A stretch of 34,156 bases of DNA. It comes from JASFBA01 sp036172265 (lineage in GTDB: Bacteria > Chloroflexota > Chloroflexia > DTKN01). Below, one piece after another: positions 26,709 through 33,810 of the stretch. Made by a program: the position numbers and the translations under genes. How positions within the stretch are numbered: position 1 is the stretch's first letter; the number at the start of each line of letters is the position of its first letter. The stretch spans positions 1 to 34,156 of the forward strand of contig JASFBA010000014.1 in NCBI GenBank assembly GCA_036172265.1, written 5' to 3'. The notes below the pieces were generated by a model, which was not told where the DNA came from, made no database searches, and saw only the letters and a list, made by a program, of their open reading frames with translations.

Positions 26709-26741
26709 GGGGTGGGCGACGGCAGCGCTGTCGCCCACCCC
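26709..26741. repeat. REP-like palindrome (copy 2)
   Basis: Perfect 12-bp arms GGGGTGGGCGAC and GTCGCCCACCCC enclose the loop GGCAGCGCT. GTCGCCCACCC occurs once more at 26747-26757. The loop and arm pattern match the palindrome at 17936-17968, defining a repeat family in this genome. It may also serve as a terminator after the macroglobulin gene. Confidence 0.75.
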
Positions 26742-26834
26742 TTTCAGTCGCCCACCCTCGACCGCAAGGTGGTTCCCCTTTCCGATCCTGCTCCGTGGAA
26801 ATGCTCGGCAAACTGAAACCCACCCATCGGCGGT

Positions 26835-26863
26835 TTGACGTCCCTCTCGGCCGATGGTAGAAT
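26835..26863 (+). promoter_or_regulatory. sigma70-type promoter for maf
   Basis: TTGACG (26835-26840), 17 nt, TAGAAT (26858-26863). The start should fall near 26870, giving a short leader to the ATG at 26898. Confidence 0.65.
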
Positions 26864-26897
26864 GCCGACCAGGATGGTTCGAAAGCAGGTGGTGCCG

Positions 26898-27524
26898 ATG
26901 GCTGTGCTCGTTCTGGCCTCGAACTCTCCGCGCCGGCAGGAACTTCTGAGCGTGCTGGGGTTGCCCTACACCATCCGCGTAGCCGCCGTGGACGAAAGCA
27001 TCCGCTCCGGCGAGACGCCGGAGGCGATGGTGGCCCGGCTGGCCCGGGAAAAGGCCCTGGCCGTCCCTCTATCGCCGGGCGAACTCCTGATCGCGGCCGA
27101 TACCACGGTGGAACTGGAGGGGCAGGTCCTGGGCAAGCCGGCCGACCGGGAGGAGGCCCATCGGATGCTCCGGAGGCTACGCGGCCGGATGCATCGGGTC
27201 CACACGGCCGTAGCCCTGCGCCAGGGCGAGGAAGTAGAAGTACAGGTTGTTACCACCCAGGTCTGGATGCGTGCCTATAGGGAGGAGGAACTGGAGGCCT
27301 ATCTGTCCTCGGGACAAGCGGAGGACAAGGCCGGCGCCTATGGCATCCAGGATGAGCCGTTTTCCCCGGCGGAACGGGTTGAGGGCTGTTATATGAACGT
27401 GGTGGGGTTTCCCCTCTGCCACCTGGCGCAGGGGCTTTTGCGCCGGGGAATCTCCATGCCCCATCTCCCTCCAGCCTACTGCCGGAGCATCCTGGGATAC
27501 CCTTGCCCGGCAGCCCTGTTTTGA
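26898..27524 (+). CDS. maf: Maf-type nucleoside triphosphate pyrophosphatase
   Basis: House-cleaning pyrophosphatase that hydrolyses non-canonical or surplus nucleoside triphosphates; 208 aa. Family marks are LASNSPRRQELL at the N-terminus, LIAADTTVELEGQVLGKP (metal-binding Asp), and DKAGAYGIQ near the C-terminus. I start at ATG 26898, which gives the standard MAVLVLASNSPRR beginning and has AGGTGG just upstream. The in-frame ATG at 26874 would leave almost no leader from the predicted transcription start. The C-terminal 25 residues after LLRRGI are an extension of unknown role. It is convergent with the ASCH gene, with 9 nt between the stops. Confidence 0.93.
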   Translation: MAVLVLASNSPRRQELLSVLGLPYTIRVAAVDESIRSGETPEAMVARLAREKALAVPLSPGELLIAADTTVELEGQVLGKPADREEAHRMLRRLRGRMHRVHTAVALRQGEEVEVQVVTTQVWMRAYREEELEAYLSSGQAEDKAGAYGIQDEPFSPAERVEGCYMNVVGFPLCHLAQGLLRRGISMPHLPPAYCRSILGYPCPAALF

Positions 27525-27533
27525 GGACGGAAC

Positions 27534-27860
27534 CTATTCTATCCGCTCCACCTCCAGCGCTACCACGCCCAGCGCTTCTTTCTCCGATGGGTAGAGTTCA
27601 CGCAGGGCCGAAAGGAGCGCCCCCGGGGGCAGGTCCGGGGCAATGGAGGCCGGGTCCTCGCAACGGAGCATCCCCTCAAAGTCAGCATAGCGGCCGATGC
27701 GGCGGATACGCACACGCACCCGGTCGTTCAGACGCAGGATGTCGCCCACCTCCAGGCGGGCAATGTTAGAATAGGCCACTCGAATCTCGACCGTCTTACG
27801 GCCGGATTGGATTTGCTCCAGATAGGGCTCGCGGATCCAAAGGACTTTTTCCCGAGGCAT
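27534..27860 (-). CDS. ASCH-domain protein
   Basis: A 108-aa single-domain protein of the ASCH (PUA-superfamily) type. The typical start LWIREPYLEQIQSGRKTVEIRV is followed by LEVGDILRLND, a Tyr-Ala-Asp-Phe stretch and a closing LGVVALEVERI. ASCH domains bind RNA or nucleosides; a few hydrolyse N4-acetylcytidine or act on RNA, and the role here is unknown. It begins 3 nt after the bacterial-type proS stop, so it is the last gene of the minus-strand translation cluster and a role connected with tRNA or translation is an inference from position. Confidence 0.85.
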   Translation of the reverse strand: MPREKVLWIREPYLEQIQSGRKTVEIRVAYSNIARLEVGDILRLNDRVRVRIRRIGRYADFEGMLRCEDPASIAPDLPPGALLSALRELYPSEKEALGVVALEVERIE

Positions 27861-27863
27861 CGC

Positions 27864-29633
27864 CTACTCCACAAACGGGACTTCCACCACGCCTCGGGCG
27901 ACTTCTTCTTCCAGGTCAGAAAGCACGGCTTTCGCTTGGGGAATAACGTGTTCCAAGGGTACGATGAAGCGTTCCTGACGGTCCCGGCGCTTGAACTCCA
28001 CCCCGCCCTGGCGCAGGGAGCGCTCGCTTACAGTCAGGCGCAGCGGCAGGCCGATGAGGTCGGCGTCCATAAACTTGACCCCGGGGCTTTCTGCCCGGTC
28101 ATCATAGAGGGCATCAAGGCCGGCCGTCCCCAGTTCTCGGCACAGGCGTTCGGCGACGGCGGCCGGTTCCCCATCCGGCGTCCCCAGGGCCAGCAGGTGG
28201 ACCGGGTAAGGGGCCACCGTAGAGGGCCAGATCAGGCCGTACTCATCGTGGTGCTCTTCGGCGATACACGCCAGCAGGCGTCCCAGGCCGATGCCGTAGG
28301 AACCCATCACAACCGGCCGGGGATGCCCCTCGGCATCGAGGAAGGTGCACCCCATCGTCTCGCTGTAGCGCGTGCCCAGTTTGAAGATGTTGCCGACCTC
28401 GACCCCACGGGCAGCGCGCATCGGCCGGCCACAAGTGGGGCAGGCGCATCCCTCGTCGGCCACGGCGATGTCGGCAATGAGGTTGGCCTGGAAGTCGCGC
28501 CCGTAATTGACGTTGCGCAAGTGGTAACCGGGCTCGTTCGCGCCGGCCACCAGATTGGGCGATTCCTGGATCGCATCGTCCACAACGACGATCGCCCCCT
28601 GCACACCGATCGGCGAACCGTAGCCCGGTTCGGCACCGACGGCGCGGATCTCCTCCTCCTGGGCCGGCCGAAGCGAACGGGCCCGAACGGCGTTGGCAAG
28701 TTTACTTTCGTTCACCTCCATATCCCCCCGTACCACGGCCAAGACGAGGCGCTCCACCTCGTGCTCCCCTTCGCCCAGCGTGGCCATCAGAAAGACCGCC
28801 TTGGCCGCTCTGGAACGGGGGATGTCCAGAAACGCCGCCAGGTCCTCGATGGTGGTCACCCCGGGAGTAGCGACCCTCTCCACCGGACACGGTGACTCCT
28901 TGGGCACGGGCGGTTTCCGAAAGCGGGCGATCTGGCGGTTGGCTGCGTATCCGCAGCCGTCGCAGAGGAGGATGGTATCCTCGCCCACTGGGGTCAGGTA
29001 CATGAACTCGTGGGCCATCGTCCCGCCCATCATTCCAACGTCGGAGCGGACGGCGAGAACTGGTAGGGCGCAGCGGTGGAAGATGTTGAAGTAGGCCTGG
29101 TAGTGGGCGCGATACTGGGCCTCCAACCCGATTTCATCGGCGTCCAGGCTGTAACTATCCAGCATGGTGAACTCGCGCACCCGAATCAGGCCGGCCCGGG
29201 GACGGGGGTCGTCGCGCCATTTGGTCTGGATGTGATAGAGCAGGAGCGGCAACTGGCGGTGGGAGCGGACCTCTCTGCGTACCAGGTTGGCCACGACCTC
29301 GTCGTGGGTCATCGCCAGAACCATCTCCCGGCCGGCTCGATCTCGGAAGCGCCCCATCTCCGGCCCGATCTCGTACCACCGCCCGCTCTCCTTCCAGATC
29401 TCCGCCGGGTGCACGACCGGCATCTCGATCTCTTGGCCACCGATGGCGTTCATCTCTTCGCGCATGATGGCTTCGATGCGGGCCAGGGATCTGCGGGCCA
29501 GGGGAAGGTAGGAAAAGATGCCGGCGGCCAGTTGCCGGATGAAGCCGGCCCGGAGGAGCAACCGGTGGCTGGGGATGGAGGCATCAGCCGGGGCTTCGCG
29601 TAGGGTCTGGCTGAAGAGTCGGGTCAGGCGCAT
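27864..29633 (-). CDS. proS: prolyl-tRNA synthetase, bacterial type with editing domain
   Basis: Charges tRNA-Pro with proline; 589 aa, typical for the bacterial form. The canonical start is MRLTRLFSQTLREAPADA. Class II motif 2 is RPRAGLIRVREFTMLDSYS (145-163), and motif 3 includes GSYGIGLGRLLA. Between motifs 2 and 3 lies the INS insertion (about 235-400), the trans-editing-type domain that clears mischarged alanine. It is preceded by CDGCGYAANR (224-233) and followed by CACPTCGRPM, which may bind zinc. The anticodon-binding domain closes the protein. The start follows the Zn-ribbon frame by 8 nt. A second proS of a different lineage lies 290 bases upstream on the same strand. Confidence 0.96.
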   Translation of the reverse strand: MRLTRLFSQTLREAPADASIPSHRLLLRAGFIRQLAAGIFSYLPLARRSLARIEAIMREEMNAIGGQEIEMPVVHPAEIWKESGRWYEIGPEMGRFRDRAGREMVLAMTHDEVVANLVRREVRSHRQLPLLLYHIQTKWRDDPRPRAGLIRVREFTMLDSYSLDADEIGLEAQYRAHYQAYFNIFHRCALPVLAVRSDVGMMGGTMAHEFMYLTPVGEDTILLCDGCGYAANRQIARFRKPPVPKESPCPVERVATPGVTTIEDLAAFLDIPRSRAAKAVFLMATLGEGEHEVERLVLAVVRGDMEVNESKLANAVRARSLRPAQEEEIRAVGAEPGYGSPIGVQGAIVVVDDAIQESPNLVAGANEPGYHLRNVNYGRDFQANLIADIAVADEGCACPTCGRPMRAARGVEVGNIFKLGTRYSETMGCTFLDAEGHPRPVVMGSYGIGLGRLLACIAEEHHDEYGLIWPSTVAPYPVHLLALGTPDGEPAAVAERLCRELGTAGLDALYDDRAESPGVKFMDADLIGLPLRLTVSERSLRQGGVEFKRRDRQERFIVPLEHVIPQAKAVLSDLEEEVARGVVEVPFVE

Positions 29634-29641
29634 AGGAACTC

Positions 29642-29860
29642 TCAGCGATGCGACATCGGTTCCAAGCTCAGGTTCGATCCAATATTAGGATTAAAGTTCG
29701 GGTCGTCGGAAAAAAGCCGCAGGCGCATTCCATGGATAAAGCCGCCCTCCGCATCGGTAGCGGCCGGCCGGCGGATGAGGTAAGCGCCGCAGTGGGCGCA
29801 AACGACTTCTTCGACATTTCCCGGCAGCGGGGCCCCACCCTGGGGACAGCGGAGCGTCAC
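29642..29860 (-). CDS. small zinc-ribbon-like protein, possibly disrupted
   Basis: The readable part starts at GTG 29860 and encodes 72 aa beginning TLRCPQGGAPLPGNVEEVVCAHCGAYL. This looks like a CPxCG...CxxCG zinc ribbon in which the second Cys is Gly. The only good ribosome site, AAGGAGG, precedes ATG 29882, which lies in another frame and would give a non-conserved 63-aa product. A one-base change between 29860 and 29882, or an assembly error, would join that start to the zinc-ribbon frame. The gene may therefore be decaying, or may use the weak GTG. It sits between two proS genes on the same strand, so it might once have served tRNA or translation; no function is claimed. Confidence 0.5.
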   Translation of the reverse strand: MTLRCPQGGAPLPGNVEEVVCAHCGAYLIRRPAATDAEGGFIHGMRLRLFSDDPNFNPNIGSNLSLEPMSHR

Positions 29861-29923
29861 ATACCCGGCCTTGCTCGGCCATCGTTTCCTCCTTTTGGTA
29901 TTTTATGTCAAATATTCAACCGC

Positions 29924-31348
29924 TCAATAGGCCCGGGCGAAGACGGCCTGCCGGGAGGCCTCGGCCCCACAAACGATGCAACGCCCCGTTCCTTCCGGCT
30001 GCTGGAGCGGGATACAGCGTGTGGTCGCCCTGGTCTCCCCCTTCACCTTGGCCTCGCACTCGGCTGATCCGCACCACCAGGCCCAGGCGAAGCCGCGCTC
30101 GACCGCTTGGACGAGTTCGGCATAATCCTGGGGATAGGCTGTATGCTCCTCCCGGAAGCGCAACGCCCGTTCAAAGAGCGAACGCTGGACATCCTCCAGG
30201 AGCGCCGGGAGGTGTTCGGCCAGGCCGGCCAAGGGAACGGTTTCCTTTTCTCCAACCCGATCGCGTCGCGCCAGCGTTACCCGTTCGGCGGCCACGTCCC
30301 GGGGGCCGATCTCGATTCGCACCGGCACCCCGCGCATCTCCCAATCGTTGAACTTGAAACCGGGAGTCAGGCCCTCCCGGTCGTCCAGATGGAGGCGCAC
30401 ATTGGGAAGCATGGCCTGGACGCGCCGAGACATTTCCAGCGTGATCCTGCGTTCCTCCTCGTTCTTCCAGATGGGCACGATGACGGCCTGGTAGGGGGCC
30501 AGACGCGGCGGGAGCACCAGGCCCTGGTCGTCGCCGTGAACCATCACGATGGCCCCGATCATCCGCGTGCTCACGCCCCAGGAGGTCTGCCAGACGTACT
30601 CCAGTTCGTTGCGTTCGTTCAAGAACTGGGTGCCAAAGGCCCGGGCAAAGTTTTGCCCCAGGAAGTGCGAGGTGCCGGCCTGGAGGGCCCAGCCGTTGCC
30701 CATCATCGCTTCGATGGAGTAACTCTCCACCGCTCCTGCGAACTTTTCCGATTCGCTCTTACGCCCGCAGAGGACCGGGATGGCAGCATCGTTTTCGGCA
30801 AAATCCCGGTACACCTCCAGCATCCGCAGCGTCTCCTCGCGGGCTTCCTGTTCGGTGGCGTGGGCCGTATGGCCTTCCTGCCAGAGGAACTCGGTAGTAC
30901 GCAGGAAGAGGCGGGTGCGCAGTTCCCACCGCACCACGTTGCACCACTGGTTGATAAGAAGCGGCAGGTCCCGATAGGAACGCACCCATTTGGCGAACAT
31001 GGCGTTGATGATCGTCTCTGAAGTCGGGCGGACAGCCAGCGGCTCTTCCAGTTTCTCCCCGCCTCCATGGGTCACCACGGCGAGTTGGGGGGCAAAGCCT
31101 TCCACATGCTCGCTTTCCTTCTGGATGAAACTCATCGGGATAAAGAGGGGAAAATAGGCGTTCTGGTGGCCTGTGGCCTTGAAACGTCGGTCCAGACCCT
31201 GCTGGATATTTTCCCAGAGGGCATAGCCATAGGGGCGGATGACCATGCAGCCGCGCACCGGGGCGTAGTCGGCCAGTTCGGCCATCTGCACCACGTCGGT
31301 GTACCAGCGGGCATAATCTTCGCTTCGGGGGGTGACTTTTGGGGCCAT
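29924..31348 (-). CDS. proS: prolyl-tRNA synthetase, archaeal/eukaryotic type
   Basis: A second ProRS of 474 aa from the archaeal/eukaryotic-like lineage, without the INS editing domain. Signs are RGCMVIRPYGYALWENIQ near the N-terminus, VRPTSETIINAMFAKWVRSYRDLPLLINQW, the motif 2 region LRTTEFLWQEGHTAHAT and VHGDDQGLVLPP. The anticodon domain and a C-terminal zinc-type domain follow (Cys pairs in WWCGSAECEAKVKGETRATTRCIPL and CIVCG), and the protein ends in FARAY, as this class typically ends in an aromatic residue. AAGGAGG sits just before the ATG. Both enzymes should charge the same tRNA unless they divide substrates or conditions. Confidence 0.96.
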   Translation of the reverse strand: MAPKVTPRSEDYARWYTDVVQMAELADYAPVRGCMVIRPYGYALWENIQQGLDRRFKATGHQNAYFPLFIPMSFIQKESEHVEGFAPQLAVVTHGGGEKLEEPLAVRPTSETIINAMFAKWVRSYRDLPLLINQWCNVVRWELRTRLFLRTTEFLWQEGHTAHATEQEAREETLRMLEVYRDFAENDAAIPVLCGRKSESEKFAGAVESYSIEAMMGNGWALQAGTSHFLGQNFARAFGTQFLNERNELEYVWQTSWGVSTRMIGAIVMVHGDDQGLVLPPRLAPYQAVIVPIWKNEEERRITLEMSRRVQAMLPNVRLHLDDREGLTPGFKFNDWEMRGVPVRIEIGPRDVAAERVTLARRDRVGEKETVPLAGLAEHLPALLEDVQRSLFERALRFREEHTAYPQDYAELVQAVERGFAWAWWCGSAECEAKVKGETRATTRCIPLQQPEGTGRCIVCGAEASRQAVFARAY

Positions 31349-31363
31349 GATGAACCTCCTTGT

Positions 31364-31417
31364 ATTATGTATTGCGTATTGCGTATTGCGTATTGCGTAT
31401 TGCGTTGCGTATTGCGT
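31364..31417. repeat. ATTGCGT heptamer tandem array
   Basis: Six full ATTGCGT units (31371-31405 and 31411-31417), one truncated unit TGCGT and one ATTATGT variant stand in one orientation. The array fills the gap between the DUF2227 stop and the AAGGAGG of the archaeal-type proS. The same heptamer forms the palindromic array at 3028-3090, also directly before a ribosome site. Confidence 0.9.
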
Positions 31418-31418
31418 A

Positions 31419-31928
31419 CTAGATCAACCGTTTTACGCCGGTGGTGAGCCAGTCGGGGATGGTATGCACGGCCCCGCCGGTGGTGAAGCCGGCCAGGAAA
31501 TCCAGGACGTAACGCGGGTGATCGCGCACCAGACCTCTCCAGAAGGCGTGCCAGTGGGACAGCCACTCCAGGCCGGCTCCGAAGAAGTGGGCCCCGGCTC
31601 CGGCAAAGAGCAAGGCCAGCGCTTCCACCATCAGCCCGAAGTAGAGAAGCCGCAGAAGCGGCCCCGCCACCAGTCCGTGGGAAAGCCAACTGCGGTGGTA
31701 GACCAGGTGGGTATAGGGCAGCCAGAGCCACCGCAGAGGTCCCCAGCGCCGGTATTCCGTAGCCCGCACGTCCAGGTCGCAGGAAAAGAGCAGGCCCGAG
31801 AGCAGGTGGGCGACGGTGAAGATGCCCCAGGAGAAGAGGCGGTTTTCCGCCGGCAATGCCAAGATGACCGGGGTGAGGAGGCCGGCGCTGATGAGGGTAA
31901 TACGGTCGTGCACCTTGGCCGGCGGCAT
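31419..31928 (-). CDS. DUF2227 family membrane protein, putative metal-binding
   Basis: A 169-aa protein beginning MPPAKVHDRIT, with CDLDVRATEYRRWGPLRWLW, YTHLVYHRSWLSHG and a C-terminal HTIPDW. These conserved His and Asp residues mark the DUF2227 family of putative metal-binding proteins, common in cyanobacteria and Chloroflexota. Two or three hydrophobic segments (about 10-27, 33-50, 85-115) suggest membrane attachment. Biochemical role unknown. GGGAGGTGGGGA precedes the ATG. The gene starts 19 nt after tdk and is followed by the heptamer array. Confidence 0.85.
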   Translation of the reverse strand: MPPAKVHDRITLISAGLLTPVILALPAENRLFSWGIFTVAHLLSGLLFSCDLDVRATEYRRWGPLRWLWLPYTHLVYHRSWLSHGLVAGPLLRLLYFGLMVEALALLFAGAGAHFFGAGLEWLSHWHAFWRGLVRDHPRYVLDFLAGFTTGGAVHTIPDWLTTGVKRLI

Positions 31929-31947
31929 TCCCCACCTCCCCCGGCAC

Positions 31948-32535
31948 TCAGCGTTCCTGGGGTCGGGGCACCTCGTGGCAGTGTCGGCAGCGGGCCTCGT
32001 ACGTCTCTGCCGCTCCCACGAGAATCACCGGGTCGTCATAGGAGGCTGGCCGGCCGCTGATCAGGCGCTGGGTGCGGCTGGCCGGTGCGCCGCAGCGCAC
32101 ACAGATGGCCCGCAGTTTGGTTACTTCTTCAGCACGGGCCAGGAGAGCCGGCATCGGGCCGAACGGTTCGCCCCGAAAGTCCATATCCAGCCCGGCCACG
32201 ATGACCCGGATGCCCCGGTCGGCCAGTTCGTCACACAGAGTCACCAGGCTCTCATCGAAAAACTGGGCCTCGTCAATGGCGACCACGTCCGCCTCCGGAT
32301 CGAGGCGTTTGGCAATCTCCTCCGCGCTATCCACCGGAACGGCGATGAAGCGCAGGCCGTTGTGCGAGGCCACATGTTCCGTGGCGTAACGGGCATCTAG
32401 GCTGGGCTTGAAGACCTGCACCCGCTGCCGGGCGATCTGGGCCCGCCGCACCCGGCGGATGAGTTCCTCCGTCTTGCCGCTGAACATGCTCCCGCAGATC
32501 ACCTCGATCTGCCCCTGGTGTGCTGGCCGACCCAC
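31948..32535 (-). CDS. tdk: thymidine kinase
   Basis: Phosphorylates thymidine with ATP in pyrimidine salvage; type II (TK1-like) enzyme of 195 aa from GTG 32535. This start is supported by GAGGAGG 6 nt upstream; an in-frame ATG at 32568 lies before that site. The P-loop is GSMFSGKT (15-22). DEAQFFD gives the catalytic Glu89, and AGLDMDFRGEPF is the conserved loop. The zinc-binding lasso region shows ICVRCGAPASRTQR and CRHCH, two Cys pairs. It lies in the ribosomal-protein operon after rpmE. Confidence 0.96.
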   Translation of the reverse strand: MGRPAHQGQIEVICGSMFSGKTEELIRRVRRAQIARQRVQVFKPSLDARYATEHVASHNGLRFIAVPVDSAEEIAKRLDPEADVVAIDEAQFFDESLVTLCDELADRGIRVIVAGLDMDFRGEPFGPMPALLARAEEVTKLRAICVRCGAPASRTQRLISGRPASYDDPVILVGAAETYEARCRHCHEVPRPQER

Positions 32536-32649
32536 GCTTTCCTCCTCTTTACACGTATTGCCCACCAACTTCTGCCAAAGAAAGAGGAGGCCCAGGACAT
32601 TTTCCTGCCTCCTCTGGAGATGGTCGAAAAGGGTGAAGAGCAGGAGGCG

Positions 32650-32672
32650 GGAGCAGGTTAGAAACCCGCCCC
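32650..32672 (-). terminator. strand-specific hairpin between rpmE and tdk
   Basis: In minus-strand RNA GGGGCGGGUU and AACCUGCUCC pair over 10 positions (two of them G-U) with a UCU loop. The first G is the last base of the rpmE stop codon. On the other strand the two G-U pairs become A-C mismatches, so the structure suits the minus transcript. No U-tract follows, so attenuation or RNA processing fits better than full termination. Confidence 0.5.
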
Positions 32673-32995
32673 TACTCCTCTGTAGGTTCGCCCGATGCAG
32701 CAGTTACCTCTTCTTCCGGAAGTTCAATGAGAATCCGCGCCCGCCGCCGCTCCTCTTTGGCTCTCCTGCGGGCCTCTGTCTCTTCCTGAAGGCGCTGGCT
32801 AACCTCGACCCGCTGCATGAAGCGTTCGACCTGGCCGGCCGTGTCTACGATGCGCTGTTCCCCGGTAAAGAAGGGATGGCACTTGGAGCAGATATCCGTC
32901 TTGAGCACCGGTCGGGTGGAACGGGTCTTCCAAGTATTGCCACAGGCACAGATGACTGTGGCTTCGACATATGGGGGATGGATGCCTTTTTTCAA
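32672..32995 (-). CDS. rpmE: 50S ribosomal protein bL31, extended
   Basis: Ribosomal protein of the large subunit and intersubunit bridge. I start at TTG 32995: AGGAGG (33003-33008) lies 6 nt upstream and the product then begins (M)KKGIHPPY, the family start. The zinc-binding form is kept, with CACG (Cys16, Cys18) and CSKC (Cys37, Cys40). At 107 aa it exceeds the usual 65-90; the excess is a highly charged C-terminal tail rich in Arg, Glu and Lys, ending in Glu-rich sequence after residue 70. The ribosome site overlaps the rpmA stop codon, so expression is coupled to rpmA. Confidence 0.95.
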   Translation of the reverse strand: MKKGIHPPYVEATVICACGNTWKTRSTRPVLKTDICSKCHPFFTGEQRIVDTAGQVERFMQRVEVSQRLQEETEARRRAKEERRRARILIELPEEEVTAASGEPTEE

Positions 32996-33005
32996 CGCAA
33001 TCCTC

Positions 33006-33266
33006 CTAGGCAAGTTGCGGGCGAACGCTCACGCGCCGCTGTCGGCGCGAAAAGGGCTCGAAGCAGACATAGCCGTCCACCAGAGCAAAGAGGGTATAAT
33101 CGCGCCCCAGGCCGACGTTTTCGCCCGGCTTGATACGGGTGCCGCGCTGCCGGACAATGATGGTGCCGGCCTGCACCCACTGGCCGCCGTAGCGCTTTAC
33201 GCCAAGCCGTTTGCCCCGGCTATCGCGTCCGTTCCGTGTGCTACCTACACCTTTCTTGTGTGCCAT
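33006..33266 (-). CDS. rpmA: 50S ribosomal protein bL27
   Basis: Ribosomal protein whose N-terminal tail reaches the peptidyl-transferase centre; 86 aa, normal. It starts MAHKKGVGSTRNGRDSRGKRLGVK, with no cleaved extension of the Firmicutes kind. GTIIVRQRGTRIKPGENVGLGRDYTLFAL is the conserved core. Second gene of the rplU operon, 18 nt after rplU. Confidence 0.98.
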   Translation of the reverse strand: MAHKKGVGSTRNGRDSRGKRLGVKRYGGQWVQAGTIIVRQRGTRIKPGENVGLGRDYTLFALVDGYVCFEPFSRRQRRVSVRPQLA

Positions 33267-33284
33267 GACCTTACCCTCCCACCA

Positions 33285-33596
33285 TCAGGCCTCGATGGCC
33301 TCGATCAGGAGATGGGTCTGCTCCTGCCGATGCCCGCTGAGGCGCCGATAACGTTTCTTCGGTTTGTACTTGAAGACGTCGATCTTGGGGCCACGACCAT
33401 GGGCCAGCACCCGCGCCCGTACTCGCGCCCCTTCGACCGTCGGCGAACCGAGACGTACCCCATCCTCGGCCGAAACCAGGAGCACTTCGCTCAACTCGAT
33501 CTGCTGGCCGACTTCCTGTGGGAGCCGCTCCACGACGATGGTCTGGCCCGGCGTGACTCGATACTGCTTTCCACCAGTTCGAACGATTGCAAACAT
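33285..33596 (-). CDS. rplU: 50S ribosomal protein bL21
   Basis: Ribosomal protein that binds 23S rRNA; 103 aa, normal. Starts MFAIVRTGGKQYRVTPGQ and contains the C-terminal signature KIDVFKYKPKKRYRRLSGHRQ. GAGGAG lies 6 nt before the ATG. It is the first gene of the minus-strand cluster, directly under a near-consensus promoter. The leader is only about 27 nt, too short for a large autoregulatory RNA element. Confidence 0.98.
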   Translation of the reverse strand: MFAIVRTGGKQYRVTPGQTIVVERLPQEVGQQIELSEVLLVSAEDGVRLGSPTVEGARVRARVLAHGRGPKIDVFKYKPKKRYRRLSGHRQEQTHLLIEAIEA

Positions 33597-33629
33597 TACA
33601 CACTCCTCAAACGATTTTTACAAGGTATT

Positions 33630-33658
33630 ATCATAGCAGAAAAGGGCCATTTTGTCAA
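33630..33658 (-). promoter_or_regulatory. rplU: near-consensus promoter of the rplU-rpmA-rpmE operon
   Basis: On the minus strand TTGACA (33653-33658), 17 nt, TATGAT (33630-33635). The predicted start is near 33623, about 27 nt before the rplU ATG. Confidence 0.85.
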
Positions 33659-33685
33659 ACCGAATTCCCCCTTCAGGTCTCGCTC

Positions 33686-33754
33686 AGGCCGGCCTCGCTT
33701 CCGGCCGGCGGGATGGGCCGCTCGGCCCAAGGCGTGTCCCGAAACGCCGGCCGG
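33686..33754. repeat. 69-bp direct repeat, copy A
   Basis: Matches 33955-34023 with only three differences. It contains GGGCCGCTCGGCCC (5-bp stem, 4-nt loop) and GCCGG/CCGGC inverted repeats. Copies lie 269 bases apart. Confidence 0.9.
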
Positions 33755-33760
33755 CTCCTT

Positions 33761-33810
33761 TGTCGGGGGCTCTACCCCCGACACCCCTGTCGGGGGTATG
33801 GCATACCCCC
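33761..33810. repeat. cluster of strong hairpins between the 69-bp repeats
   Basis: TGTCGGGGG (33761-33769) pairs with CCCCCGACA (33775-33783) over a CTCTA loop. A second TGTCGGGGG (33788-33796) can also pair with CCCCCGACA, or take part in GGGGGTATG/CATACCCCC (33792-33810). The alternatives exclude each other, so the region could switch folds or act as a bidirectional terminator. Confidence 0.75.

Noticed and set aside
29655..29690. tRNA-like T-loop sequence GGTTCGATCC
   Set aside because: No matching acceptor, D or anticodon stems can be built around it, and it lies at the end of the zinc-ribbon frame.
29883..29923. Promoter (TTGAGC-16-TAAAAT) for the Zn-ribbon/proS genes on the minus strand
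   Set aside because: The -35 match is weak and overlaps the end of the upstream proS, so it is not listed as a feature, though it could explain separate expression.
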